From: an uncultured Eubacteriales bacterium
GTDB lineage: Bacteria > Bacillota > Clostridia > Oscillospirales > Acutalibacteraceae
Assembly: GCA_900540085.1 (NCBI GenBank)
Contig: UQEU01000002.1
Coordinates: forward strand, 149,859-213,858
Direction: 5' to 3'
DNA: 64,000 nucleotides
The notes under the pieces were generated by a model that was not told the DNA's origin, made no database searches, and saw only the letters and a list, made by a program, of their open reading frames with translations. Positions 1-8,601 of the stretch are shown here, piece after piece. Within the stretch, counting starts at the first letter, position 1; each line of letters opens with the position of its first letter. The translations under genes and the position numbers were made by a program.

Positions 1-2557
1 TAAGTTCCATTGACTTATCAAAATCGGGAAGACCGCTTTTTTCGTCAACAGGTACAGGCAAAAGTTTTACAACAGATCCTTTTTTCTTGAATATTGAAGA
101 TACTGTTTTTGACGCCTTTGTCATACCTACTGCAAAGCAAACGAGAGTAGGAGGAACATCGAGGTCATTGAATGAACCGCTCATAGAGTCTTTACCGCCG
201 ATTGACGGAACTTTATATCCTATCTGTGCCTCAAGTCCGCCCAAAAGTGCGGCAGTCGGTTTGCCCCAACGAGCAGGCTCATTGCCGAGTCTTTCAAAAT
301 ATTCCTGCATTGTAAGTCTTGCTTTTGACGGGTCGCAGCCTACGCACGCAAGTTTTGCAAGGCTTTCTGCAACTGCAAAAGCTGCCGAATGGAACGGACT
401 CCATTTTGAAACGGCAGGAATAAATCCGTAACTCATTACTGAAGCGTCATCTGTTTCGCCGTTCAAAACAGGAAGTTTTGCAACCATTGCTTCTTCGGGA
501 GTAAGCTGATATGTGCCTGCATAAGGCATCAATACGGTTGATGCACCGATTGATGAGTCAAAACGCTCTACAAGACCTTTTTGAGAACAAACTTCAAGTC
601 TTTTAAGGTTTTTAACAAGTGCAGACGCAACAGGTTCGTCTTCAAGAATTTTCGGTGTTGAAGTTCTGTAATTGTCTTTTTCACTTACAGGCAAAATTTC
701 TGCCGTTGCGTGTTGAGTAACACCGTTTGTATTGAGAAAATCTCTTGAAATATCAACAATTTTATCGCCTCTCCAAGTCATCTCAAGACGATTTGCGTTT
801 GTTACGACTGCAACGGGAGTTGCTTCAAGGTTTTCTTCATTTGCAAGTCTTGTAAATTCTTCAACATCATTTTTATCAAGAACTACTGCCATTCTTTCCT
901 GACTTTCGGAAATTGCAAGTTCGGTTCCGTCAAGACCGTCGTACTTTTTAGGAACTTTATCAAGGTCAATTTTAAGACCGTCTGCAAGTTCTCCGATTGC
1001 AACGCAGACACCGCCTGCACCGAAGTCGTTGCATCTTTTAATCATAGTTGAGGCTTTTTCATTTCTGAAAAGTCTTTGAAGTTTTCTCTCTGTCGGTGGG
1101 TTACCCTTTTGAACCTCTGCACCACAGGTTTCTATTGAAGATGAATCGTGTGCTTTTGATGAACCTGTTGCACCGCCGCAACCGTCACGACCTGTTCTTC
1201 CGCCCAAAAGAACGATAACATCGTTTTCTTCAGGACGCATACGAACAACATTTTTCTTCGGAGATGCACCCACAACTGCACCGATTTCCATTCTCTTTGC
1301 AACATATCCGCTGTCATAAAGTTCTGTTACCTGTCCTGTTGCAAGACCGATTTGGTTACCGTAAGACGAGTAGCCCTGTGCAGCGGCAGTTGTAATTTTT
1401 GACTGAGGAAGTTTTCCGTCAAGTGTTTCTTCAAACGGAATTGTCGGGTCGCCTGCACCTGTAACACGCATAGCCTGATATACATAGGCTCTGCCTGACA
1501 ATGGGTCTCTTATAGCACCGCCGAGACAGGTTGCCGCACCACCGAAAGGCTCTATTTCCGTAGGATGATTGTGTGTTTCGTTTTTGAACTGAACAAGCCA
1601 CGGCTCTTCTTTTCCGTCGATTGTTGCCATCACTTCGATTGAGCAGGCGTTGATTTCTTCACTTTCGTCAAGGTCGTTTACAAGACCTCTCTTTTTAAGA
1701 ACTTTTGTACCGAGACAAGCAAGGTCCATAAGACAGACATCTTTCTTGCTTTCTCTTTCGCCGTACGCTTCTTTTCTGAGTTCAAAATAGTCTTTAATGG
1801 CTTTATTTAAGGCTTCTGTATAATCTCCACCCTCTGTAACAGAGATGGAGTCAAGATTTGTTGAAAATGTTGTATGGCGACAGTGGTCGCTCCAATATGT
1901 GTCGATAACTTTAAGTTCAGTAATGCTCGGGTTTCTGTTTTCATCTTTTTTGAAATAATCACGCACCCATTTCAAGTCTGCTTCGCTCATTGCAAAGCCC
2001 ATCTCTGCGTGATACTTTTCAATCTCGCTGTCCGTCATATCAATAAAACCGTCAACTCTCGCAATATCAGACGGAATATCGCCTTTAATGTCAAGGTCAC
2101 GAGGCATTTCGTCTGACGCTTCACGGCTTTCAACAGGGTTAATCATATATGATTTAATCTTCTCAAAATCTGCGTCGGAAACATCACCCTTAACGGCAAC
2201 GATTTTCGCACTTGTAACAATAGGTCTTTCGCCACCCGTGAGAAGTTGAATACACTGAGCCGCAGAGTCTGCCCTTTGGTCGTACTGTCCCGGAAGGTAC
2301 TCCATAGTAAATTTTCTCCAGCCGTCTTCAAAAGGCACTCTTAAATAGACATTGTCAAGGTTCGGCTCGCTGAAAACCTGCGATACAGCCGCACCGAACT
2401 GGTCGGAATCTACTCCCTGTGCAAGATACCTGTTGATGATACGGACATCTTCCACGCTTGTAATACCGACATTTTCACGAAGGTCTTTTAAAATTTGACC
2501 TGCTTCAATATCATTTCCTTTTTTCTTTTCAACAAAAATTCGAAATACATCTGCCAT
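1..2557 (-). CDS. purL: Phosphoribosylformylglycinamidine synthase, large single-chain form (3' end missing)
   Basis: Catalyses the ATP- and glutamine-dependent conversion of FGAR to FGAM in purine synthesis, in the cytoplasm. The reading frame begins at ATG 2557 behind AAGGAGAAAA and runs open off the left edge, giving 852 visible residues. The N-terminal region resembles the PurS-like domain of the long (roughly 1,240-residue) clostridial form. The motif SDHCRHTTF lies near residue 223 and THNHPTEIEPFGGAA near 320; both belong to the AIR-synthase-like ATP-binding half. The C-terminal glutaminase domain would lie beyond the window. No purine riboswitch is visible upstream. The identity is secure; only the end is unknown. 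Confidence 0.97.
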   Translation of the reverse strand, partial: MADVFRIFVEKKKGNDIEAGQILKDLRENVGITSVEDVRIINRYLAQGVDSDQFGAAVSQVFSEPNLDNVYLRVPFEDGWRKFTMEYLPGQYDQRADSAAQCIQLLTGGERPIVTSAKIVAVKGDVSDADFEKIKSYMINPVESREASDEMPRDLDIKGDIPSDIARVDGFIDMTDSEIEKYHAEMGFAMSEADLKWVRDYFKKDENRNPSITELKVIDTYWSDHCRHTTFSTNLDSISVTEGGDYTEALNKAIKDYFELRKEAYGERESKKDVCLMDLACLGTKVLKKRGLVNDLDESEEINACSIEVMATIDGKEEPWLVQFKNETHNHPTEIEPFGGAATCLGGAIRDPLSGRAYVYQAMRVTGAGDPTIPFEETLDGKLPQSKITTAAAQGYSSYGNQIGLATGQVTELYDSGYVAKRMEIGAVVGASPKKNVVRMRPEENDVIVLLGGRTGRDGCGGATGSSKAHDSSSIETCGAEVQKGNPPTERKLQRLFRNEKASTMIKRCNDFGAGGVCVAIGELADGLKIDLDKVPKKYDGLDGTELAISESQERMAVVLDKNDVEEFTRLANEENLEATPVAVVTNANRLEMTWRGDKIVDISRDFLNTNGVTQHATAEILPVSEKDNYRTSTPKILEDEPVASALVKNLKRLEVCSQKGLVERFDSSIGASTVLMPYAGTYQLTPEEAMVAKLPVLNGETDDASVMSYGFIPAVSKWSPFHSAAFAVAESLAKLACVGCDPSKARLTMQEYFERLGNEPARWGKPTAALLGGLEAQIGYKVPSIGGKDSMSGSFNDLDVPPTLVCFAVGMTKASKTVSSIFKKKGSVVKLLPVPVDEKSGLPDFDKSMEL

Positions 2558-2701
2558 AATTTTTCTCCTTTTTCCGTATTATATAAATAATAGAAAATTT
2601 ATATAGATATATTAGCATACAAAATAAATATTTTCTACTGTTATTTCAAAATTTTTAACAATCATTCAAAAATTGTTTATCAAATGCAGTGAAATATGTG
2701 C

Positions 2702-2707
2702 TATAAT
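2702..2707 (+). promoter_or_regulatory. Extended -10 promoter of the PAS-like gene
   Basis: TGCTATAAT (2699-2707) is a perfect extended -10 element; no good -35 hexamer is seen. Transcription would start near 2714. This rules out the upstream in-frame start at 2696 and supports ATG 2747. Confidence 0.6.
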
Positions 2708-2746
2708 AATAATTGCCTAAAAAGGCTCGGAAGGAATGAATTTTAT

Positions 2747-3544
2747 ATGAGTACCGTCAATGGCGACTGCAATATAGAAGTAGAGTTGTTTTATGCCGTA
2801 GTTGACAAAAGCGAAGATTTGAAAGTGGTGGATTTTGACAGCCATTTTTCAGAACTCTCGGGTGTTCATCCGTCAAAAATCAAGCAGGGGAAACTTTCTT
2901 TTTTAGATATGTTAAAACCGTGCGACAGAGAAAAACTCATTCAAAAACTTTGTTCAAAAAACAGATACATATATACCGATTTTGAGATACTTAGAAATTT
3001 TAAAGAACCTGTTTATGTGTACTGTATTTGTGAAAATATAAGCGGTACAAATCTTTGCAGAATTATGATGAGCGAAGTTGAGTACGGAAATTCAAAAAAA
3101 AGTCTGAAACTTATCGAAGCAGACGATTTTCGTTACTCTCTTGCAGACGAAATCATCTGTCCCGTCTGTCTTTTCAGGGTAGATGACGAGATGCAGACAG
3201 AAGCTTTTTATATGAACAAAAGTTGTTGCAGACTGTTTGAAACAACGCAGGAAGCAGTCAAAAACAACGGCTTTCGTATAGATTTGACCGTTGCAGACGA
3301 CGACAAAACACTTTTGTTTCAGTCAATCGGAACAAGTCTTGCAACGGGAGAGCCGATTGATATGTACTTTCACATATACAAAAACAAATTCGACATCGTA
3401 AGGTGCAGGCTCAGAGCCGAGATTGCAGGCTATGACAAAGAAACAAGACCTGTTTTCAATGCCGTAATCGACGAACCCGACGACATTTCTCAAAGTGCAC
3501 AGTACATATTCAAAAACCGTGCCGAAGTTCTGACTGAAGCATAA
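2747..3544 (+). CDS. PAS-like sensory/regulatory protein of unknown function
   Basis: A 265-residue soluble protein without signal peptide or membrane segment. The N-terminal part (FSELSGVHPSKIKQG followed by FLDMLKPCDREKL) has the spacing of a PAS domain, as in sensor kinases and diguanylate cyclases. A second stretch from about residue 140 (FYMNKSCCRLFETTQEAV) may be another degenerate PAS unit. No kinase, GGDEF, EAL or DNA-binding output domain is present. The start ATG 2747 is chosen for GGAAGGA at 2729-2735 and the promoter at 2702. It is a single-gene unit between divergent purL and a hairpin terminator. The PAS assignment is by motif resemblance, and the function is unknown. Confidence 0.65.
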   Translation: MSTVNGDCNIEVELFYAVVDKSEDLKVVDFDSHFSELSGVHPSKIKQGKLSFLDMLKPCDREKLIQKLCSKNRYIYTDFEILRNFKEPVYVYCICENISGTNLCRIMMSEVEYGNSKKSLKLIEADDFRYSLADEIICPVCLFRVDDEMQTEAFYMNKSCCRLFETTQEAVKNNGFRIDLTVADDDKTLLFQSIGTSLATGEPIDMYFHIYKNKFDIVRCRLRAEIAGYDKETRPVFNAVIDEPDDISQSAQYIFKNRAEVLTEA

Positions 3545-3598
3545 ACCACGACAAATAGTAAAAATACATAACAAATTCAAAAAAACAACAAAGCAAAG

Positions 3599-3632
3599 AA
3601 ATCGCCGAAATTCAAATCATCGGCGATTTTTT
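3599..3632 (+). terminator. Rho-independent terminator after the PAS-like gene
   Basis: ATCGCCGA (3601-3608) pairs with TCGGCGAT (3620-3627), followed by a T run. Confidence 0.85.
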
Positions 3633-3666
3633 ATGTTTTCTTTGACTTGTATGACAACAAAAACTA

Positions 3667-3694
3667 TTGACAATGACTTGTTTATTGTTAAAAT
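3667..3694 (+). promoter_or_regulatory. Sigma-A promoter of the LRR surface protein gene
   Basis: TTGACA at 3667-3672 and TAAAAT at 3689-3694 with a 16-nt spacer. About 90 nt of leader precede the gene. Confidence 0.6.
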
Positions 3695-3790
3695 ATATTT
3701 GTAGGACTGTATTTAAAACAATAAAAATTTTCAGTATTCAGTATTTAAGTATTTAGAAAATATTTTCAATAAAAAACAAAAGGTGATTGT

Positions 3791-5047
3791 ATGTGTTTGA
3801 AAATTTCCAAAAAGCCGATTGCTTTTCTTCTTTCGGTTTTGCTTGCCGTTTCGGCAACATTTTGCCTTTCGTCTTTTACGGCTTTCGGGCAGGTAAACTG
3901 GAATTACGACGAAAACAACCGTACACTTTATTTTGACGGAGCAGGCACAACAGGCGACTTTACTCAAAGCAAACTGCCCGAGTGGAGCAAATATTCGCAA
4001 TCGGCTGAAAATATAGTTTTTTCAGACGGAATTGCACAAATCGGAAACTACGCATTTTTAAACTTTTCAAAAGTAAAAAGCATTTCTTTTCCGAGCAGTT
4101 TAAAAAGTATTGGCTACGCCTCTTTTTACGGTTGTGAAAACCTGAAAAGTGCTGAATTTTCCGATAAATCCGACAAAATCGAGATGATAGACAGTTACGC
4201 ATTTTTTGAAACGGCACTTGATTTTGCCGAGTTTAAAAGCAGTGTAAAAGAATTGGGCGACTACTCTTTCGGCTACGGTAACAACGGCAAAAAAGACGGT
4301 TTTTATTTCATCTGCAAACCTGCCGATGCAGTCGGAAAATATGCTTTTGAAAACGGATTTAAAGTGCTTTCAAACACCGTTTTGGACAACGAATACGATA
4401 TATCATTTGAAACAGACAAAGAAACTTTTTACTTTTTCTTCACTCCGACATATTCGGGAGAATATTCTTTTAAATCTACGGGAGTTTTCGACACTTTCGC
4501 AGTTTTGTACAATGAAAATTTTGAAAAAATTTCCGAAAACGACGACGAGGGAATTGACTGCAATCACAATTTAAAAGTTCATTTGGAACGAGGTAAAACA
4601 TATTGTTTTTCAACAAAGCCTCTTTATTCATCACAATCGGGAAAATATCCCGTACATTTGACTGTGTTGCAAAAGGACAAAGAGTATGCCGTGTCAGGCA
4701 CCGTTTTTGAACTCGCAGATAAAAACGGAAATTTAAAAAATGCCGTTTCGGGAGTACAAGTAAAGTGTGACGACTGTGAAAATACGGCCGTAACTGACGA
4801 AAAAGGCGAATTTACGCTCTCTCTTCAATCGGGAACTCACACAATCACACTGTCTTCTCCAACGGGGTTTGACAGAAAAATTGTTTTAAATGTTACAAAA
4901 GACGAAAACATGGGAAAAACAGGAATAATAAACTGCGATATAAACAAAGACGGATTTATAAATATCCGTGACATAGCCGAAGACAGAAATTGCGAAAACG
5001 AAGTAAGAGAATTTTTCAACATCAGCAAAAACAGTTGGGAATATTAA
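3791..5047 (+). CDS. Secreted BspA-type leucine-rich-repeat protein with a single dockerin-like calcium loop
   Basis: A 418-residue exported protein. Residues 1-33 form a signal peptide (KK, then a hydrophobic core ending near TAFG). Residues about 60-190 carry BspA/LRR_5 repeats (IGNYAFLNFSKVKSISFPSS and SIGYASFYGCENLKSAEF type). Next come a beta-sandwich stretch (about 200-295) and a carboxypeptidase-regulatory-like domain (about 300-380, VSGTVFELADKNG to TITLSSP). The end contains CDINKDGFINIRDIA, a 12-residue EF-hand-type loop as in dockerins, but only one of the two repeats a dockerin normally has. SD is AAAGGTGA. BspA-type LRR proteins mediate adhesion or ligand binding; the ligand is not visible here. 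Confidence 0.75.
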   Translation: MCLKISKKPIAFLLSVLLAVSATFCLSSFTAFGQVNWNYDENNRTLYFDGAGTTGDFTQSKLPEWSKYSQSAENIVFSDGIAQIGNYAFLNFSKVKSISFPSSLKSIGYASFYGCENLKSAEFSDKSDKIEMIDSYAFFETALDFAEFKSSVKELGDYSFGYGNNGKKDGFYFICKPADAVGKYAFENGFKVLSNTVLDNEYDISFETDKETFYFFFTPTYSGEYSFKSTGVFDTFAVLYNENFEKISENDDEGIDCNHNLKVHLERGKTYCFSTKPLYSSQSGKYPVHLTVLQKDKEYAVSGTVFELADKNGNLKNAVSGVQVKCDDCENTAVTDEKGEFTLSLQSGTHTITLSSPTGFDRKIVLNVTKDENMGKTGIINCDINKDGFINIRDIAEDRNCENEVREFFNISKNSWEY

Positions 5048-5135
5048 AAAAGGAAACTATATTTATTTAGTTTAAAAATTATTTAAAAATAATAAAAAAT
5101 AAACTATCAAAAAGAGAAACAATGGGGGAATTTTT

Positions 5136-7586
5136 ATGAACGCAAAGGAAACAGTACAAAAAATGACGCTTGAAGAAAAAGCGTCGATGGTGTCGGGAAG
5201 CGATTTTTGGCACCTTGATGCAATCGACAGATTGGGAATTAAGGAAACTATGGTCAGCGACGGACCTCACGGACTCAGAAAACAAGTAGATTCGGCAGGT
5301 GCCGACATCAACGAAAGTATCGTTGCAGTTTGTTTTCCGTCTGCTGCGGGAACTGCATCGTCTTTTAACAGAAATCTTTTAAGCAAACTCGGAGAAACTC
5401 TCGGCGAAGAATGTTCGGCTGAAAATGTTTCGGTTTTACTCGGCCCTGCCGTAAATATCAAACGCTCGCCGCTTTGCGGACGAAATTTTGAATATTTCAG
5501 CGAAGACCCGTATCTTGCAGGCGAACTCGCTTCTTCATACATAAACGGCGTTCAGTCAAAGGGCGTCGGCACAAGCATAAAGCATTTTGCGGTAAACAGT
5601 CAGGAAAAACGCAGAATGACGATTTCTTCCGTACTTGACGAAAGAACTTTCAGAGAGATATATTTAAGTGCATTTGAAAAGGCAGTCAAAAAATCGCAAC
5701 CGTGGACTGTAATGTGTTCCTACAACAAAATTAACGGCGTGTATTCATCTGAAAACCCATATCTTTTGACAAAGATTTTGCGTGATGAATGGGGATTTAA
5801 AGGCTATGTAATGAGTGACTGGGGTGCTTGCAACGACCGTGTAAAAGGTATAAAAGCAGGTCTTGACCTTGAGATGCCGTCAAGTGCGGGAATTAATACA
5901 AAAAAAATTATCGAAGCAGTAAAAAACAAAACTCTCGATGAAAAAGACCTTGACACCTGTTGCGAAAGAATACTTGAAAAAGTGCTTGAATATCAGCAAA
6001 ACAGAAAATATACAAAATTTTTCGACAGAGACGAGCATCACAAAATTGCTCAAGAAATTGCCGAAGAATCAATGGTTTTACTTAAAAACGACAACAATAT
6101 TTTACCTCTTAAAAAAGGTCAAAAGGTTGCTTTCATCGGTGAATTTGCCCGTTTCCCGAGATATCAGGGCGGAGGCAGTTCACACATTCGTTCACACAAA
6201 GTTGACAGTGCCTTAGACACCGTCAAGGCAAGGGGCGGCGTAAACTATGCAAAAGGTTTCCCTTGTGACAGAGATTTGTACGAACCTGAAAAAGCCAAAG
6301 AAGCGATTGAACTTGCAAGACTTTCCGATGTTGCAGTCGTATTCGCAGGCTTGCCCGAAAGTATGGAGTCGGAAGGATTTGACCGTCAGCATATCAACCT
6401 TCCCGACTGTCAAAACAGACTTATAGAAGAAATATGTGCAGTACAGAAAAATGTCGTAGTAGTTCTTCACAACGGTTCTCCCGTTGCTATGCCTTGGATA
6501 GACAAGGTTTCTGCCGTTTTGGAAAGTTACCTTGCAGGCGAAGGCGTGGGACACGCTCAAATCGGCATCTTGTACGGCGATGTCAATCCGTCAGGCAAAC
6601 TTGCAGAAACTTTCCCGCTTGCACTCTCCGACACACCTTGCTACCGTAACTTCCCCGGCAACGAACTTACCGTTGAATACCGTGAGGGCATATATGTCGG
6701 ATACCGTTACTATGACACAGTCGGAAAAGATGTTTTGTTCCCATTCGGACACGGTCTTTCATATACAACTTTTGAATACTCAAACATTAAAGCAAACAAA
6801 AGAAAAATTGACGAAAACGGCAGTGTTAAAATCTCGCTCACTGTAAAGAACACAGGCAATGTTGCAGGTGCAGAAACGGTACAGGTATATGTGGGAAAAG
6901 AGCAAAGCAATGTTTTCAGAGCCGAAAAAGAACTGAAAGGCTTTGAAAAAGTATTTCTTCAGCCAAACGAAGAAAAAGAGATTGAAATTGAACTTGACTC
7001 CCGTGCATTCTCGTACTACAACACGGAAATTTATGATTGGTACGCTGAAAGCGGAAAATATCAAATCTGCATAGGCTCGTCTTCAAGAGATATTAAAAAA
7101 GTTCTCAACTTAACTCTTGAAAACAGCAAAGAAATAAATTCGCCGTATGATGAAAGCAAATTCAGAAGTTATTATTCTGCCGAAATCAGCAATGTTTCCG
7201 ACGAAGAATTTTCCCGTCTTTTAGGATTTCCAATTCCCGAGCCAAATGCTCCGAAAGGTAAAAAAATAGGACTTGAAAACAGTTTCATTGACGCTGAAAA
7301 TACAAAATGGGGAAGCATCATCAATAAAACAATTCGTTTCGGTGCATCGCTTTCCGGCGACAATTCGCTCGGCAACAACGAAATGATTGTTTCTTCAACT
7401 CTTGAATGTCCTTTGCACAGTGCAATGGCAATGTCACAGGGTATGTTAGACGAAGATATGGCGAAATCGCTTGTAAATATTATGAACGGCGACAAAGTTG
7501 TAAAATCTGCATTCGGTCTTGCAAAAGGCGGTATTAAAAAAGTTTCGGGAATTGTTATTTCAAGATTAAAAAATAAAATGAAATAA
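5136..7586 (+). CDS. Glycoside hydrolase family 3 beta-glucosidase-type enzyme
   Basis: An 816-residue cytoplasmic GH3 enzyme (no signal peptide) that should release terminal beta-linked glucose or related sugars from oligosaccharides taken into the cell. Domain order: the TIM barrel has KHF near residue 149 and the catalytic nucleophile in MSDWGA (Asp228). Then comes the alpha/beta sandwich (AVVFAGLPESMESEGFDR region) and an FN3-like domain (about 570-640, VKNTGNVAGAETVQVYV). A C-terminal extension of roughly 140 residues has no catalytic motif and is helix-prone with an amphipathic tail. SD is GGGGGA before ATG. It is followed by a bidirectional terminator. Exact substrate cannot be told. 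Confidence 0.9.
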   Translation: MNAKETVQKMTLEEKASMVSGSDFWHLDAIDRLGIKETMVSDGPHGLRKQVDSAGADINESIVAVCFPSAAGTASSFNRNLLSKLGETLGEECSAENVSVLLGPAVNIKRSPLCGRNFEYFSEDPYLAGELASSYINGVQSKGVGTSIKHFAVNSQEKRRMTISSVLDERTFREIYLSAFEKAVKKSQPWTVMCSYNKINGVYSSENPYLLTKILRDEWGFKGYVMSDWGACNDRVKGIKAGLDLEMPSSAGINTKKIIEAVKNKTLDEKDLDTCCERILEKVLEYQQNRKYTKFFDRDEHHKIAQEIAEESMVLLKNDNNILPLKKGQKVAFIGEFARFPRYQGGGSSHIRSHKVDSALDTVKARGGVNYAKGFPCDRDLYEPEKAKEAIELARLSDVAVVFAGLPESMESEGFDRQHINLPDCQNRLIEEICAVQKNVVVVLHNGSPVAMPWIDKVSAVLESYLAGEGVGHAQIGILYGDVNPSGKLAETFPLALSDTPCYRNFPGNELTVEYREGIYVGYRYYDTVGKDVLFPFGHGLSYTTFEYSNIKANKRKIDENGSVKISLTVKNTGNVAGAETVQVYVGKEQSNVFRAEKELKGFEKVFLQPNEEKEIEIELDSRAFSYYNTEIYDWYAESGKYQICIGSSSRDIKKVLNLTLENSKEINSPYDESKFRSYYSAEISNVSDEEFSRLLGFPIPEPNAPKGKKIGLENSFIDAENTKWGSIINKTIRFGASLSGDNSLGNNEMIVSSTLECPLHSAMAMSQGMLDEDMAKSLVNIMNGDKVVKSAFGLAKGGIKKVSGIVISRLKNKMK

Positions 7587-7608
7587 AATAAAACAAATTC
7601 GACAAACG

Positions 7609-7642
7609 AAAAAGAGAGGTTTTAAAACCTCTCTTTTTTATT
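7609..7642. terminator. Bidirectional terminator between the GH3 gene and vanW
   Basis: AAAGAGAGGTTTT pairs with AAAACCTCTCTTT, with A and T runs on either side, so it serves both convergent genes. Confidence 0.85.
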
Positions 7643-7658
7643 TTGATTTATTCTCTTT

Positions 7659-8564
7659 TTATTTATATTTACTTTTTGTGGTGTAGTTTTTCTCGCCGTC
7701 TGCGTATCTTGTCAATGTATAAGAATTTTTACCGTTATTTTTAACTTTGACCTCGACTTTCGGAACATCTACCTTTTCTTTTGCGTAAATCGAGCAAGTG
7801 AGTTTGCCGTCTTTTGCAGAAAGTTCGAGTCTGACATCGCAATCGTAATTGTTTTTGAACTGAAAATCAAGATTGCTCCATTGAACCGTTGCGTCTCCGC
7901 CGACGGGAACATACGACACTTTCAGCGAATGGTTATGTCTTTCAACAATCGTGAAATTGCCTTTGAGTGCCATTTGGAAAATGGTGGATGAAACCTGACA
8001 AACACCGCCTCCCATTCCGTCAACGAACTCTCCTCCGCTTATAACCTTTGCAGGTTTAAAGCCGTTTTTTGCAGTTCTTTTTCCGACTGTTTGGTTAAAA
8101 GAAAATGTTTTGCCCGACGGAATTACAATATTGTCAAGTTTTTTTACGGCAGTACGAATATTGCTTGTCCTGTCCTTGTTTGACTCTTTATACGACGAAG
8201 TGTATGACGAAATTTTGTACTCAAACTTGTCCTTACTGTTTTTTTCCAACTTTTCGTATATCTCTCTCGGTTTTGTCGTTTTCGCCGCAGTCGTTTTCTT
8301 TTGAGTTGTAGGCTTTGTAGTTTTCTTCTCTGTTGTCGTCTTTTTTTCTGTTGTTGAAACAGTTGTTGACACAGTCGTGCTTTGTGTTGTTGTTACACTT
8401 GTCGAAACCGTGCTTTGAGGTTTTGAAGACGATGTTTCTTTCTGCCAAAAAAGCACATCTTTCGTGCCGACCGAGCAGGCAGTAAAAGACGACACGGCAA
8501 GCACGGCTGAAAGTGCAATACATACTGCTTTTATTCTGTTTGCTTTATTGTCCTCTTTTTTCAT
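7659..8564 (-). CDS. VanW family cell-envelope protein (probable lipoprotein)
   Basis: A 301-residue exported protein. The N-terminal hydrophobic segment ends in SSFTAC, which resembles a lipobox (Phe at -3, so not ideal). A threonine/lysine-rich linker (about residues 45-100) follows. The VanW domain is then unmistakable: PSGKTFSFNQTVG, GGGVCQVSST, VERHNHSLKVSYVP and GGDATVQWSNLDFQFKN. VanW proteins occur in vancomycin-resistance vanB clusters and widely in clostridia without resistance; their biochemical role is not settled. No van ligase or dipeptidase lies nearby, so resistance should not be inferred. The SD is GGTGGAGAT. It follows glmU on the same strand with no clear terminator between them, so cotranscription is possible. 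Confidence 0.9.
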   Translation of the reverse strand: MKKEDNKANRIKAVCIALSAVLAVSSFTACSVGTKDVLFWQKETSSSKPQSTVSTSVTTTQSTTVSTTVSTTEKKTTTEKKTTKPTTQKKTTAAKTTKPREIYEKLEKNSKDKFEYKISSYTSSYKESNKDRTSNIRTAVKKLDNIVIPSGKTFSFNQTVGKRTAKNGFKPAKVISGGEFVDGMGGGVCQVSSTIFQMALKGNFTIVERHNHSLKVSYVPVGGDATVQWSNLDFQFKNNYDCDVRLELSAKDGKLTCSIYAKEKVDVPKVEVKVKNNGKNSYTLTRYADGEKNYTTKSKYK

Positions 8565-8601
8565 ATCTCCACCACACCGAAAAATTTAAGAAAAAACAAA
8601 A

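Noticed and set aside
7659..8564. Vancomycin resistance locus (VanW) and teicoplanin resistance (VanZ at 18698)
   Set aside because: No vanH, D-Ala-D-Lac ligase, vanX or vanRS nearby; these families are widespread in susceptible clostridia.
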